A stretch of 54,413 nt of DNA, from the NCBI GenBank assembly GCA_030430365.1, contig JAUIFP010000008.1, positions 1 through 54,413 on the forward strand, read 5' to 3'. This stretch comes from Alphaproteobacteria bacterium (lineage in GTDB: Bacteria > Pseudomonadota > Alphaproteobacteria > Sphingomonadales > Sphingomonadaceae). The translations under genes and the position numbers were made by a program. The notes below the pieces were generated by a model that saw only the letters and a list, made by a program, of their open reading frames with translations, made no database searches and had not been told where the DNA came from. Below, in pieces: positions 17,829 through 25,554 of this stretch. Positions within the stretch are counted from its first letter, which is position 1. Each line of letters opens with the position of its first letter.

Positions 17829-18842
17829 ATGACGGGTTACTTGCGTAACTACTGGTACCTTGCGGCGTGGTCGCACGAAGTCGCGGGCGAGCCTGTTGGA
17901 AGAACATTCTTCGATCAGCCGGTTGTCATTTTCCGGACCGAAGCCGGCGAGGTGGCGGTGCTGGACGATGTCTGTCCCCATCGCTTTGCCGCGTTGCACC
18001 CTGGCAGGATCCTGGGCGACGCCATTGAATGTCCCTATCACGGGCTGCGTTTCGGCGCTGACGGTGCATGTGTGCACAGTCCATTCTCGGACAAACCGCC
18101 CCGGGCTCAGCGCGTCCGCAGCTATCCGGTCGTCGAAACGGATGGGTTCATCTGGTTCTGGTATGGCGATCCAGAGCTTGCCGCAGGCACGCCCGTGCCG
18201 GATTTGAGCGAAGTCCGGCAGACCCCGACGACCGAGCTGATCCGAATTCATAATCACATGAATGCGGATTTCATGCTTGGTCTCGATAATCTGCTGGAAG
18301 GGAGCCATGTCGGCTTCCTGCACCGGGACAGTTTCAGCCAGGGAACGGACGAACTGGCGCAGCTTTTCATCAACGGGGATTACAATTCCTATGAGGAAGG
18401 CGGCCGCGTCTATTCCTGCTGGCAATTTTCCGAAACGCCTTCGGACTATGTGAAGACCTATTGGCAGGCTCCTGCAATCTGCGTGATCGAGAAGGGGCAG
18501 GATCACTCGATCCCGCCGAAGCCCAGGCGCATGATCGGCCTGCACCTGTTCACGCCCGAAACGGAAAAATCAGCGCATTATTTCGCGGTGGAGGCGTTCG
18601 ATCCTGAACAGGATCCGCCTGGTTATGGCGAGATGATCGCAGAGCTTACTCAGAAGGCGTTCCTGGAAGAGGACGTCGCCACGCTCGAACAGATACAGCG
18701 CAATATGGGGGACGTCGATCTGCTCGATTCCGGCGCGTTGCTGCTGAGCATCGATGGCGCGACCTACAGGGCGAGGCGGGCCTATCGCAAACTACTAGCC
18801 GAACAGGAAGAAGCGAGATTGAAGGAGGTTGTTGATGCTTGA
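17829..18842 (+). CDS. Rieske non-heme iron oxygenase, alpha subunit (VanA-like)
   Basis: A 337-residue aromatic-ring or O-demethylating oxygenase component. The [2Fe-2S] ligands are C49-P-H51 and C68-P-Y-H71 (C-P-H-R, then C-P-Y-H-G-L-R-F). The mononuclear iron site is in GLDNLLEGSHVGFLH (H160, H165), with the third ligand probably the Asp in FLEEDVATLEQ. Length and motif layout resemble vanillate O-demethylase oxygenase and related monomethylating enzymes, which have no beta subunit. No reductase component is encoded nearby. It is the first gene of the operon, and the next gene begins before its stop codon (8-base overlap). Confidence 0.92.
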   Translation: MTGYLRNYWYLAAWSHEVAGEPVGRTFFDQPVVIFRTEAGEVAVLDDVCPHRFAALHPGRILGDAIECPYHGLRFGADGACVHSPFSDKPPRAQRVRSYPVVETDGFIWFWYGDPELAAGTPVPDLSEVRQTPTTELIRIHNHMNADFMLGLDNLLEGSHVGFLHRDSFSQGTDELAQLFINGDYNSYEEGGRVYSCWQFSETPSDYVKTYWQAPAICVIEKGQDHSIPPKPRRMIGLHLFTPETEKSAHYFAVEAFDPEQDPPGYGEMIAELTQKAFLEEDVATLEQIQRNMGDVDLLDSGALLLSIDGATYRARRAYRKLLAEQEEARLKEVVDA

Positions 18843-19686
18843 CTGGGGCAAGCTTTCCTCGGTTGAGGCCGAACTGAGTTTTATCGGAAGCGACGTTTCG
18901 GGGATCTCGGAGTTTTTCAGGGCACCTGAAAGCCCGCCGGATCATCTGCCTCACGAAACGCACAAGGTGGCATTGCACGATGTCAGTCCTGCCGCTTCCG
19001 AACTCAGCCTTGAGCGCGAAGGGTTCATTGTGGCGGACTTCGATGACGGTCAGCCGGACTATAATGATCGTTCGCAGCTCGAGACGATCTGGCTTCCGCA
19101 TGTCGCGGAGCTGCTGAAGCGCGAAACCGGTGCGGACCACGTTTTCTCCTGGGCCTTTGGGCGGCGGTTTTCGCCCAAGCTGCCGCAATCGCGCGAGACG
19201 CAGGTCTCGACCGCCGCGGTGATGGTCCACACGGATTTCTCGCCTGGCCCGATTGGTCTCACGATCGATAACAAGACGGTGGACCAGGTGATTGCCGGTA
19301 TCGTGGGCGACGAGAGGCCTCGCCGGTGGAAGGCCATGAATGTTTGGCAGCCGACCACGCCGCCGCCGCATGACCGGCCCGTGGCCTTGTGCGACATGTC
19401 GAGCTTGCACCCAGAAGATGTATGCATCGCACAGGGCAGCTCGACTTATGAGAACGGCCTTACGGTCAAACATGAACTGACCTGGGCGAAATACGGTGCT
19501 CATCAGCGCTGGGCCTATTTCCGCAACTTGCAGCCGGGGCAGGCGATCATCTTCAACGGTCTCGACATGGAGGACGGCCCGATCTTCGGCCTCGTCGAGC
19601 ATGCTGCATTCGCATTGCCGGACCTGCCGGCCGATGCACTGCCGCGCGAGAGCGTGGAAACCCGCAATATCGTTATTTGGGATTAG
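18835..19686 (+). CDS. CmcJ/NvfI-type oxygenase, copy 1
   Basis: A 283-residue protein started at the ATG at 18835, which has GGAGG 6 bp upstream. The family includes CmcJ of cephamycin 7-alpha-methoxylation, the fungal NvfI endoperoxide-forming enzyme and GA4-desaturase/AsaB-like proteins; several are Fe(II)/2-oxoglutarate enzymes. Landmarks are V-H132-T-D134-F-S-P, NVWQPTTPPPHDRPVALCD, H-Q-R-W-A-Y-F, a late His in VEHAAF (H256), and R-E-S-V-E-T-R near the C-terminus. H132, D134 and H256 are candidates for the metal triad, with the last Arg as 2-oxoglutarate anchor (inference). The N-terminal 60 residues are variable between copies. It overlaps the Rieske gene and precedes a TauD-type gene by 25 bp. 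The substrate is unknown. Confidence 0.82.
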   Translation: MLDWGKLSSVEAELSFIGSDVSGISEFFRAPESPPDHLPHETHKVALHDVSPAASELSLEREGFIVADFDDGQPDYNDRSQLETIWLPHVAELLKRETGADHVFSWAFGRRFSPKLPQSRETQVSTAAVMVHTDFSPGPIGLTIDNKTVDQVIAGIVGDERPRRWKAMNVWQPTTPPPHDRPVALCDMSSLHPEDVCIAQGSSTYENGLTVKHELTWAKYGAHQRWAYFRNLQPGQAIIFNGLDMEDGPIFGLVEHAAFALPDLPADALPRESVETRNIVIWD

Positions 19687-19711
19687 GTTCTTGGTGGATG
19701 GAGATCTGACC

Positions 19712-20623
19712 ATGGCTAAGGAAGTTGAATACAAATCGGCTGGGCTCAATGTCCGGCGGCTTCAGCCTGCATTGGGCGCGGAAGTGACCGACGTGGATTT
19801 CACGCAGCCAGTTTCGGAAGAGCAGAAGGCCGCGTTGAGGCAGGCCCTGCTGGATCATGGTGTGCTGGTCTTCCGCGATCAGGACATTTCGCGGGACCAA
19901 TATATCGACTTCGCCATGATCTTCGCCAAGACGAAGGAAAACCCGTTCGTCCAGTGGAAGGATCAGCCGGAGCCGATCGAAGGCTATCCCGAACTTCTGA
20001 CTGTGATCAGCGAGTTCAAGGACGGCAAGGTCTATGCCGCTGCGGATGTGTGGCACACTGACGATGTGATGAGCACGAAACCGACCGCCATCACTATTTT
20101 GCGGTCGTACTACGTGCCGTCGATCGGCGGCGACACCGTATTTTCCAGCGCGGTCGCCGCCTATGAAGGGCTGGATGAAGAGACCAAGGCAGAGATCGAG
20201 GATCTCGAGATCGTCTATGCCCGGCACTTGTCCGAAGACCGCAAGGATTCGAAGAACTATGTGCCATCGCTCTTCACGCAGCCGCCTGTCGCGCATCCGG
20301 CCGTGCAGATACATCCCGAGACGGGGCAGCGGCTTCTATTCGTGAATGAAACCGCGAGCGGCCCTTTTGTCGGGCACGAGGGCGACAGGTGGGACGCCTT
20401 GCGGGAGAAGCTCGCGCAGGAATTCAAGCGGCCCGAATATCAATGCCGGATCGGCTGGAAGCCCAATTCGATCGTGATCTGGGACAATGCGCTGGTTCAG
20501 CACCGCGCCGTGCCGGACTATGACGAACCGCGCTATCTCGAACGTATGACCCTGACGGCCGCAGAGCAGCCGACAAATGCGGCAGGCACTCGCAGCCGCC
20601 GATGGGAGCCGGAACCTGCCTGA
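19712..20623 (+). CDS. TauD/TfdA-family Fe(II)/2-oxoglutarate dioxygenase
   Basis: A 303-residue dioxygenase started at the ATG at 19712; the longer open frame runs back into the previous gene. The facial triad is H115-T-D117 (in ADVWHTDDVM) and H264 (LVQHRAVPDY). R278 (PRYLERMTL) is the expected 2-oxoglutarate-binding Arg. TauD, TfdA and alkylsulfatase AtsK belong here, so hydroxylation leading to cleavage of a C-S, C-O or O-S bond is possible. AtsK-type activity would suit the sulfatase neighbourhood, but nothing in the sequence proves it. Co-oriented within the operon, 27 bp before the first P450 gene. Confidence 0.92.
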   Translation: MAKEVEYKSAGLNVRRLQPALGAEVTDVDFTQPVSEEQKAALRQALLDHGVLVFRDQDISRDQYIDFAMIFAKTKENPFVQWKDQPEPIEGYPELLTVISEFKDGKVYAAADVWHTDDVMSTKPTAITILRSYYVPSIGGDTVFSSAVAAYEGLDEETKAEIEDLEIVYARHLSEDRKDSKNYVPSLFTQPPVAHPAVQIHPETGQRLLFVNETASGPFVGHEGDRWDALREKLAQEFKRPEYQCRIGWKPNSIVIWDNALVQHRAVPDYDEPRYLERMTLTAAEQPTNAAGTRSRRWEPEPA

Positions 20624-20650
20624 TATGCACCGGCATATGGACGAATTGAC

Positions 20651-21922
20651 ATGAACGCGGATGACGCCAGGGCGGAGCTGAAGATTCCGGAAGTCAGCTT
20701 TGACGAGCTGCTGGAAGATCCGCATGGCGTCTACCGCAAATACAGGCCGTTAACCCCCGTCATCCGGGTGGGGCAGAACCACTATGTGCTGCGCGGCAAG
20801 GACGTGCTCGATCTGCACCGCGACAAGCGGTTGATGCAGTTCGAAAGCGATATGATGTGCCATCGGGGCTATCCGGCCGAAGGCAATATGTGGACGATCT
20901 TCAGCCAGACAGTTCTCATGTCCAATGGAAAGCTCCACGCACGGCGCAGGGCGCCTGCAGTCGATGCTTTCTCGCGCCGCGTGGTAGCAAAGCTCACGAC
21001 GCATATCGGCAAGGAGGCACGCAAGCTGGCCGCCGGGTTGCCGCGCGGCCGAGCATTCGATCTGGTCGAGGAATTTGCGAGCCCGCTCACCGGCCGAATC
21101 ATTGCCCATATTGTGGGCCTGGATCCGGACAATTGGCGCCAGTTTGCCGAATTCGTCTATACGATCACGACCGGCCTGACCCCGCCATTTCCAGCGGATC
21201 GCTGGCCGGAGATAGAGGACTCTGCCGGCCAGTTCCTGAGTTACATCGCGAAGGCGGTGGAGGATCGGCGAAGCGATCCGCAAGACGATTTCCTGACCGC
21301 TTATATCGATGCAGCGGACGAGGCTGGGGAGATGAGCCCGGAAGAGCTGCTGGTCCAGCTTGCTGGAATTGTCATTGCCGGTAGCGACACCACCCGTGCG
21401 GGCATTGCCGTAACCGCCGGGCAGTTGCTGGAACAACGCGCGCGCTGGGACGCGGTGAAGGCGGACCGCTCTCTCATCGATCCAGCGATTGCCGAAGCGA
21501 TGCGGCTGGAACCACCGGTCGGCGGATCGCCGCGCATGACGCGGGCGCCGATCGAGATTGACGGCATTACGATTCCGGAAGGCGTTCCCGTCGATCTGCT
21601 TGCCATATCGGCGATGCGCGATCCCGAGCTCTTCGATCGCCCGGAGGAATTCGATTTGCACCGCAAGGATCATCTCAAATACCACATGGTCTTTGGCGGC
21701 GGGGTGCATCGCTGCCTTGGCGAACAGCTCGCATTGGCTGAATTGCACGAGAGCCTGGCAGCGCTCCTCGATCTGGCTCCGCAGCTCGAACTGGCTGAAG
21801 CGCGCAGCCCATTGCAGGGGTTTACCGCGGTTCGAATTGTGCCGCCCCTGATGGTTCGGCAAGATGATCTCGAAATGAGCGGCGCCGAAAGTGCGTCCGC
21901 TCAATTGGCGAGGGAGGGATAA
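20651..21922 (+). CDS. cytochrome P450, copy 1
   Basis: A 423-residue soluble bacterial class I P450. The heme-thiolate loop FGGGVHRCLGEQLA places the axial Cys at C355. The I-helix oxygen-activation motif A-G-S-D-T-T is at 243-248, and the K-helix E-x-x-R at 282-285 (EAMR). There is no membrane anchor. A ferredoxin and a ferredoxin reductase are needed for turnover, and neither is encoded in this window. Its TAA stop abuts the ATG of the second CmcJ-like gene, so the two are likely translationally coupled. The CYP family cannot be assigned by eye and the substrate is unknown. Confidence 0.94.
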   Translation: MNADDARAELKIPEVSFDELLEDPHGVYRKYRPLTPVIRVGQNHYVLRGKDVLDLHRDKRLMQFESDMMCHRGYPAEGNMWTIFSQTVLMSNGKLHARRRAPAVDAFSRRVVAKLTTHIGKEARKLAAGLPRGRAFDLVEEFASPLTGRIIAHIVGLDPDNWRQFAEFVYTITTGLTPPFPADRWPEIEDSAGQFLSYIAKAVEDRRSDPQDDFLTAYIDAADEAGEMSPEELLVQLAGIVIAGSDTTRAGIAVTAGQLLEQRARWDAVKADRSLIDPAIAEAMRLEPPVGGSPRMTRAPIEIDGITIPEGVPVDLLAISAMRDPELFDRPEEFDLHRKDHLKYHMVFGGGVHRCLGEQLALAELHESLAALLDLAPQLELAEARSPLQGFTAVRIVPPLMVRQDDLEMSGAESASAQLAREG

Positions 21923-22804
21923 ATGGTCGAGGTGTTGCTGAAAGAAACGGACTGGGATTCGTTGCCCAGAAGCGAGGCTGAGCTGCGCTATCTGCCAGCA
22001 GGAATGGCGAATGAAGTGGATGGCAATGCCATCCTCGAAAACCTGTTCAGCCCGATCGGCAGCGGCCTGGAAAATTCCAACGTCAAGGTGCCGCTCTATG
22101 ACGTCTCATCGATCCGGGACGAGCTCTCGATCGACCGGCAAGGCTTCGTGTTTTCCTCTCTGTCCACGGACATCAAGGAGAGCATGGCGCGCGAGGAGAT
22201 GGCGGCGATCTGGGTTCCTGCTGCCGAGCGCCTGTTGCAGGACATTACGGGTGCCAGTGCAATTGCGTCTTTCGAATTTACCGTTCGCTATTCGGAACGA
22301 AGCGACGATCCGCGCAAGACCCCGTTTTCCGCACCTGCAAGCGCCGTTCACGGAGATTTCGGGCCCGCGCAGTTCAAACAGAGGGTTCATCATCTCGATG
22401 CCGAGGCGGCATTGCAGCGGGTCACCGGTTCCAAGACGCCCCGTCGCTGGCGCTGTTTCAATGTCTGGCAGCCAATCTCGCCGCCGCCTTACGATTCATT
22501 GCTGACGGTGTGCGACACACGGACGGTGTCGGCCGACGATCTCGTAGTCGGCATGGCGACTGCCGAGCGGCCGGGCGAGAAGTTCGATGTCCAACTGGTC
22601 GGTTTCAAGCATCGTGCAGAGCATCGCTGGGCCTATTGTTCGGACATGGGCCCGCAGGACATCCTCGTGTTCTCCGGCTTCGATCCATCTTGTGACAGCC
22701 CCTACAGAATCGTGCCGCACAGCGCGTTCCTGGCGCCGGGATGCCCGCCGAATTCGATCCCGCGAAACAGCGTCGAATTACGGGCGGTTGCTGTGTTCGA
22801 CTGA
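21923..22804 (+). CDS. CmcJ/NvfI-type oxygenase, copy 2
   Basis: A 293-residue homologue of copy 1. The same block order is present: A-V-H143-G-D145-F-G-P, NVWQPISPPPYDSLLTVCD, E-H-R-W-A-Y, IVPHSAF with H266, and R-N-S-V-E-L-R. The ATG directly follows the TAA of the preceding P450, with GGAGGG as ribosome-binding site inside that gene. Overall identity to copy 1 looks low outside the blocks, so this is an old duplication or separate acquisition rather than a recent tandem copy. CmcJ itself works as a partner of CmcI, so paired operation of copies 1 and 2 is conceivable but unproven. Confidence 0.82.
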   Translation: MVEVLLKETDWDSLPRSEAELRYLPAGMANEVDGNAILENLFSPIGSGLENSNVKVPLYDVSSIRDELSIDRQGFVFSSLSTDIKESMAREEMAAIWVPAAERLLQDITGASAIASFEFTVRYSERSDDPRKTPFSAPASAVHGDFGPAQFKQRVHHLDAEAALQRVTGSKTPRRWRCFNVWQPISPPPYDSLLTVCDTRTVSADDLVVGMATAERPGEKFDVQLVGFKHRAEHRWAYCSDMGPQDILVFSGFDPSCDSPYRIVPHSAFLAPGCPPNSIPRNSVELRAVAVFD

Positions 22805-22825
22805 GCGAGAGCGAACTTCGCTCAG
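22801..22825 (+). other. intergenic hairpin between CmcJ copy 2 and P450 copy 2
   Basis: CTGAGCGA and TCGCTCAG are perfect 8-bp arms around a 9-base loop, starting at the stop codon of the CmcJ-like gene. No U-tract follows, so it is more likely an mRNA processing or stability element than a terminator. Confidence 0.35.
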
Positions 22826-22851
22826 CGCATAGGCCAAGTAGGAGAGGCGCC

Positions 22852-24033
22852 TTGAACATTCCATCGCATGTGCCCGAAGATCTCGTGGTGGATTTCGATT
22901 TCCACCACCCGCCGGAACCCGGCCTAGATCCCTTTCGCGCCTTCACTTGGCTGCATGGGCGCGCTCCGGTCGTGTGGTCCCCGCATAATGGCGGGCATTG
23001 GATGACGACCACTGGCCAAGCGAGCAAGGAAGTGCTGAACGACCATACGCGGTTTTCTTCCCGGTCGGTCTTTGTCCCGAAAGTCGATCGCCCGAGGCTT
23101 ATTCCGCTGGAATACGATCCGCCGGAGCATACGGCCTATCGCCGTGCCATCAGGAACACTTTCCTCCCCGGACCGGTAAGAAAGATGTCTTCTGCGGCCC
23201 GCGAGCTGGCGATTGAGCTGATCGAGGGGTTCAAGCCAAAGGGAGGCTGCGAGTTCGTTTCCGATTTCGCGCGGCAATTGCCGATCGTCGTTTGGCTCAG
23301 GATGATGAATCTGCCGCTTGAAGACCGGGAGGAACTGCTCGACGCCATCGACGCCGGCATCCGCCCGAGGGATGACGAGCATTACAATTGGGGCAACAAT
23401 TTCATCAATCGCTACATGGCCGATCTGGTGGATGAACGGATCGCAAATCCCGGCGACGATCCGGTCAGCGAGGCGATGAAGGAACCTATCGACGGCAGGC
23501 CGATGACCCGGGAGGAATTGCTGGGGCTGGCGATTACTCTGCTCGGCGGCGGTCTGGAAACTGTCGCTACCACCTTGGCCTGGTTCGGCCTTCATCTTGC
23601 GAACAGCCCGGAAGATCGGGAGCTGCTGCGCAAAGACACCGGCAGAATACCCAAGGCCATTCACGAGATGATGCGCCGCTATGCGATCCCCAATCTCGGC
23701 AGGGTGGTGACGCGTGACATGACTTTCGAAGGCGCCCCCATGAAGGAGGGGGATTCGATTCTTGTATCTGCTTGCGTGCAGGCGCTCGATCCCCAGACAT
23801 TCGATGATCCGTCATCCGTCGATTTCTCGCGCGGCGACGCTCACAAGCATCTCGGCTTCGGTGGCGGCGTGCATCACTGCGCAGGCGCGCCGCTCGCCCT
23901 GAGCGAGCTGAGAATTTTTCTGGAGGAGTGGCTGCCTAGAATCCCCGATTTCCGCGTCGATCCTGAGGATCCGCCAGTCGTCGAAACGGGGTTGGTCAAC
24001 GGCCTGGCCAGGCTTCCGCTGCGGTGGGATTGA
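22852..24033 (+). CDS. cytochrome P450, CYP101 (P450cam)-like
   Basis: A 393-residue P450 with a TTG start at 22852, chosen because GGAGAGG lies 4 bp upstream and the protein then begins like P450cam (H-V-P-E-D-L-V-V-D-F-D). Further P450cam-like stretches are NGGHWMTTTGQ, R-F-S-S, ARQLPIVVWL and the terminal L-P-L-R-W-D. The heme loop is FGGGVHHCAG (C343) and E-x-x-R is 272-275. The acid-alcohol pair is E236-T237, where P450cam has D251-T252. The camphor-binding Tyr96 of P450cam is not conserved at the equivalent point (R-P-R-L-I-P). Terpenoid-like substrates are typical of this family. No putidaredoxin-type partner is encoded here. Confidence 0.9.
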   Translation: MNIPSHVPEDLVVDFDFHHPPEPGLDPFRAFTWLHGRAPVVWSPHNGGHWMTTTGQASKEVLNDHTRFSSRSVFVPKVDRPRLIPLEYDPPEHTAYRRAIRNTFLPGPVRKMSSAARELAIELIEGFKPKGGCEFVSDFARQLPIVVWLRMMNLPLEDREELLDAIDAGIRPRDDEHYNWGNNFINRYMADLVDERIANPGDDPVSEAMKEPIDGRPMTREELLGLAITLLGGGLETVATTLAWFGLHLANSPEDRELLRKDTGRIPKAIHEMMRRYAIPNLGRVVTRDMTFEGAPMKEGDSILVSACVQALDPQTFDDPSSVDFSRGDAHKHLGFGGGVHHCAGAPLALSELRIFLEEWLPRIPDFRVDPEDPPVVETGLVNGLARLPLRWD

Positions 24034-24125
24034 CGATGCCTCCAATCTTGCCTGCTGCAGGTTTGTGCAGCGTCAGAGAAATGCGTGAGACAATCGGCGA
24101 ATGATTTTATTTAATATTGACTAAC

Positions 24126-24144
24126 AAACATGCGCATGCTGTTT
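24126..24144. promoter_or_regulatory. imperfect palindrome in the gap before the PhyH gene
   Basis: AAACATGCGCATG followed by CTGTTT is a palindrome broken by one extra base, just after an AT-rich stretch (24102-24121). The 152-bp gap is the largest inside the first part of the operon, so an internal promoter here is plausible. Confidence 0.25.
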
Positions 24145-24185
24145 CGAGAACAAATAAAAACACATTGGGAAAGGTTGATTGGCAA

Positions 24186-24944
24186 ATGGCATCTCACGCA
24201 GCCATGATTTCCGAAGCCGATATCGCCGAATTCGAACGCGCCGGCGCGATCTGCCTGCGCGGACTGTTCAGTCAGGATTGGGTGGAGCGGATGCGCGCCG
24301 CGATCGAGCGACGCATAGAGGCCGGGCCCGGGGCATTGTCCCGCCGGCAGCAGGCCTTCTCATTCACCGAATTGTTCATGGCGCGAAACGATCCGGATTT
24401 CCGCGACTTCGTGTTTGAATCGCCGGCTGCGTCCATCGCAGCGCAGCTGATGCGCTCAAACTCCGTGCGGTTCTATTTCGATCAGATCTTCAACAAGGAA
24501 CCTGGGCTGGACGAGCCGAGCCCGTGGCACAACGATCAGCCGTTCTATCCAATCAAGGGCAAACAGGTCTGCTCTGTCTGGTTGGCGTTGGATGACATCA
24601 CGAAGGAATCGAGCGGGCTGCAATATGTCGCCGGTTCGCATCGCTGGGAGCAGCTGCCGGACGGTGACTTTCCCGAAATCGATACGTCTTCCGATCAATA
24701 TGAGATTCTGACCTGGAACATGCAGCCGGGCGATTGCCTGGTGCATGGCGGCTTCACGGTTCACGGCGCCAACGGCAACACCACGCTGGACACGCGGCGG
24801 CGTGCCTTGGCGACGCGCTGGATCGGGGATGATATCGTCTACCGCGTTCGCGAAAAGGCGCGTGAAGAATTGCAAGTGCCGAACCTCGCTACCGGGGATG
24901 CAATTCCTGCCGGAGAGCAGTTTCCGGAAGTCGAGCTGGCCTGA
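24186..24944 (+). CDS. phytanoyl-CoA dioxygenase (PhyH) family protein
   Basis: A 252-residue Fe(II)/2-oxoglutarate oxygenase when started at the ATG at 24186; a TTG at 24117 in the same frame would add 23 residues of low family similarity. The metal site is H115-N-D117 (SPWHNDQPFYPIKG) and H193 (TVHGANGN). The Arg run in DTRRRALATRW contains the co-substrate anchor. The QYVAGSH stretch in the middle is typical of PhyH proteins. It acts in the cytosol on an unknown, often hydrophobic or carboxylic, substrate. It follows the CYP101-like gene by 152 bp and precedes the YciI-like gene by 79 bp. Confidence 0.9.
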   Translation: MASHAAMISEADIAEFERAGAICLRGLFSQDWVERMRAAIERRIEAGPGALSRRQQAFSFTELFMARNDPDFRDFVFESPAASIAAQLMRSNSVRFYFDQIFNKEPGLDEPSPWHNDQPFYPIKGKQVCSVWLALDDITKESSGLQYVAGSHRWEQLPDGDFPEIDTSSDQYEILTWNMQPGDCLVHGGFTVHGANGNTTLDTRRRALATRWIGDDIVYRVREKAREELQVPNLATGDAIPAGEQFPEVELA

Positions 24945-25023
24945 TTTGCGAAATAGGTCTCAGCGGACTGGGTGAGCATTGGAAGTTCCGGTCGCCGGCA
25001 AGCCGAGCCAAGGGAGTATGGGA

Positions 25024-25344
25024 ATGCCGACTTTTATCGTCGAATATCAATCGACCGGTGGCGGCCTGCGGTCGCGGGGCGACGAATACAAGGCGGCGCA
25101 AAATGCACGCAAGGAGTATCGCAAGAGCCTTGCGGGGCGGATTGTGCTGGCGGGTCCGAAATTCGAAACGACCGCCGATAGCGAATCCGTTTCCAGCATC
25201 ATGATTATCGAAGCGGATGACATAGATTCCGCACGCGAAATTGCCGCGAAGGACCCCTATTACGAAATCGGAGAGTTCAGCGGTTTCACCGTCAACGAAA
25301 TCGCTCTGACCTCATTCAACTCCGGTTTCGCGTTGAGTAACTAA
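25024..25344 (+). CDS. YciI-like small protein
   Basis: A 106-residue protein with a ferredoxin-like alpha/beta fold typical of the YCII/muconolactone-isomerase superfamily. It opens with FIVEYQSTG, has GRIVLAGPKF in the middle and ends with SIMIIEADDIDSAREIAAKDPYYEIG. The ATG at 25024 is chosen over 25018 because AAGGGAG lies 7 bp upstream. The His of the usual R-x-x-H active-site region is absent (ARKEYRKSL). Some members isomerise or dehydrate intermediates in aromatic or terpenoid degradation. The function here is unknown, but the position among oxygenase genes suggests a pathway role. Confidence 0.75.
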   Translation: MPTFIVEYQSTGGGLRSRGDEYKAAQNARKEYRKSLAGRIVLAGPKFETTADSESVSSIMIIEADDIDSAREIAAKDPYYEIGEFSGFTVNEIALTSFNSGFALSN

Positions 25345-25554
25345 ACAAGACTGTTTGCGCCGGGAGGTACGGGCAGGGGAGCATTCACGCGTTGATTTAG
25401 TTTAGCAGTAAGATAGCATGAAGGCGGAAAGAGGCGGCGCAATACAGAACGGATCGATTGCGGACATAGAATCTGTGCCGGCCGGAACAGCGCCGTGAAT
25501 GGCATATCAATCAACAGGCGAAGAGCCGGGAATTTTGAGGATCAAGAAGAACAC

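Noticed and set aside
18646-19749. A 367-codon minus-strand frame across the Rieske/CmcJ junction
   Set aside because: Arg/Pro/His-rich, antisense to two well-supported genes.
18835-22804. Cephamycin-type antibiotic biosynthesis cluster suggested by CmcJ-like genes
   Set aside because: There is no NRPS, PKS, CmcI, isopenicillin N synthase or resistance gene; the company is catabolic-type oxygenases and regulators.
24117-24185. TTG at 24117 as start of the PhyH protein
   Set aside because: The extra 23 residues show no family similarity and the ATG at 24186 begins at the domain edge; kept only as an alternative.
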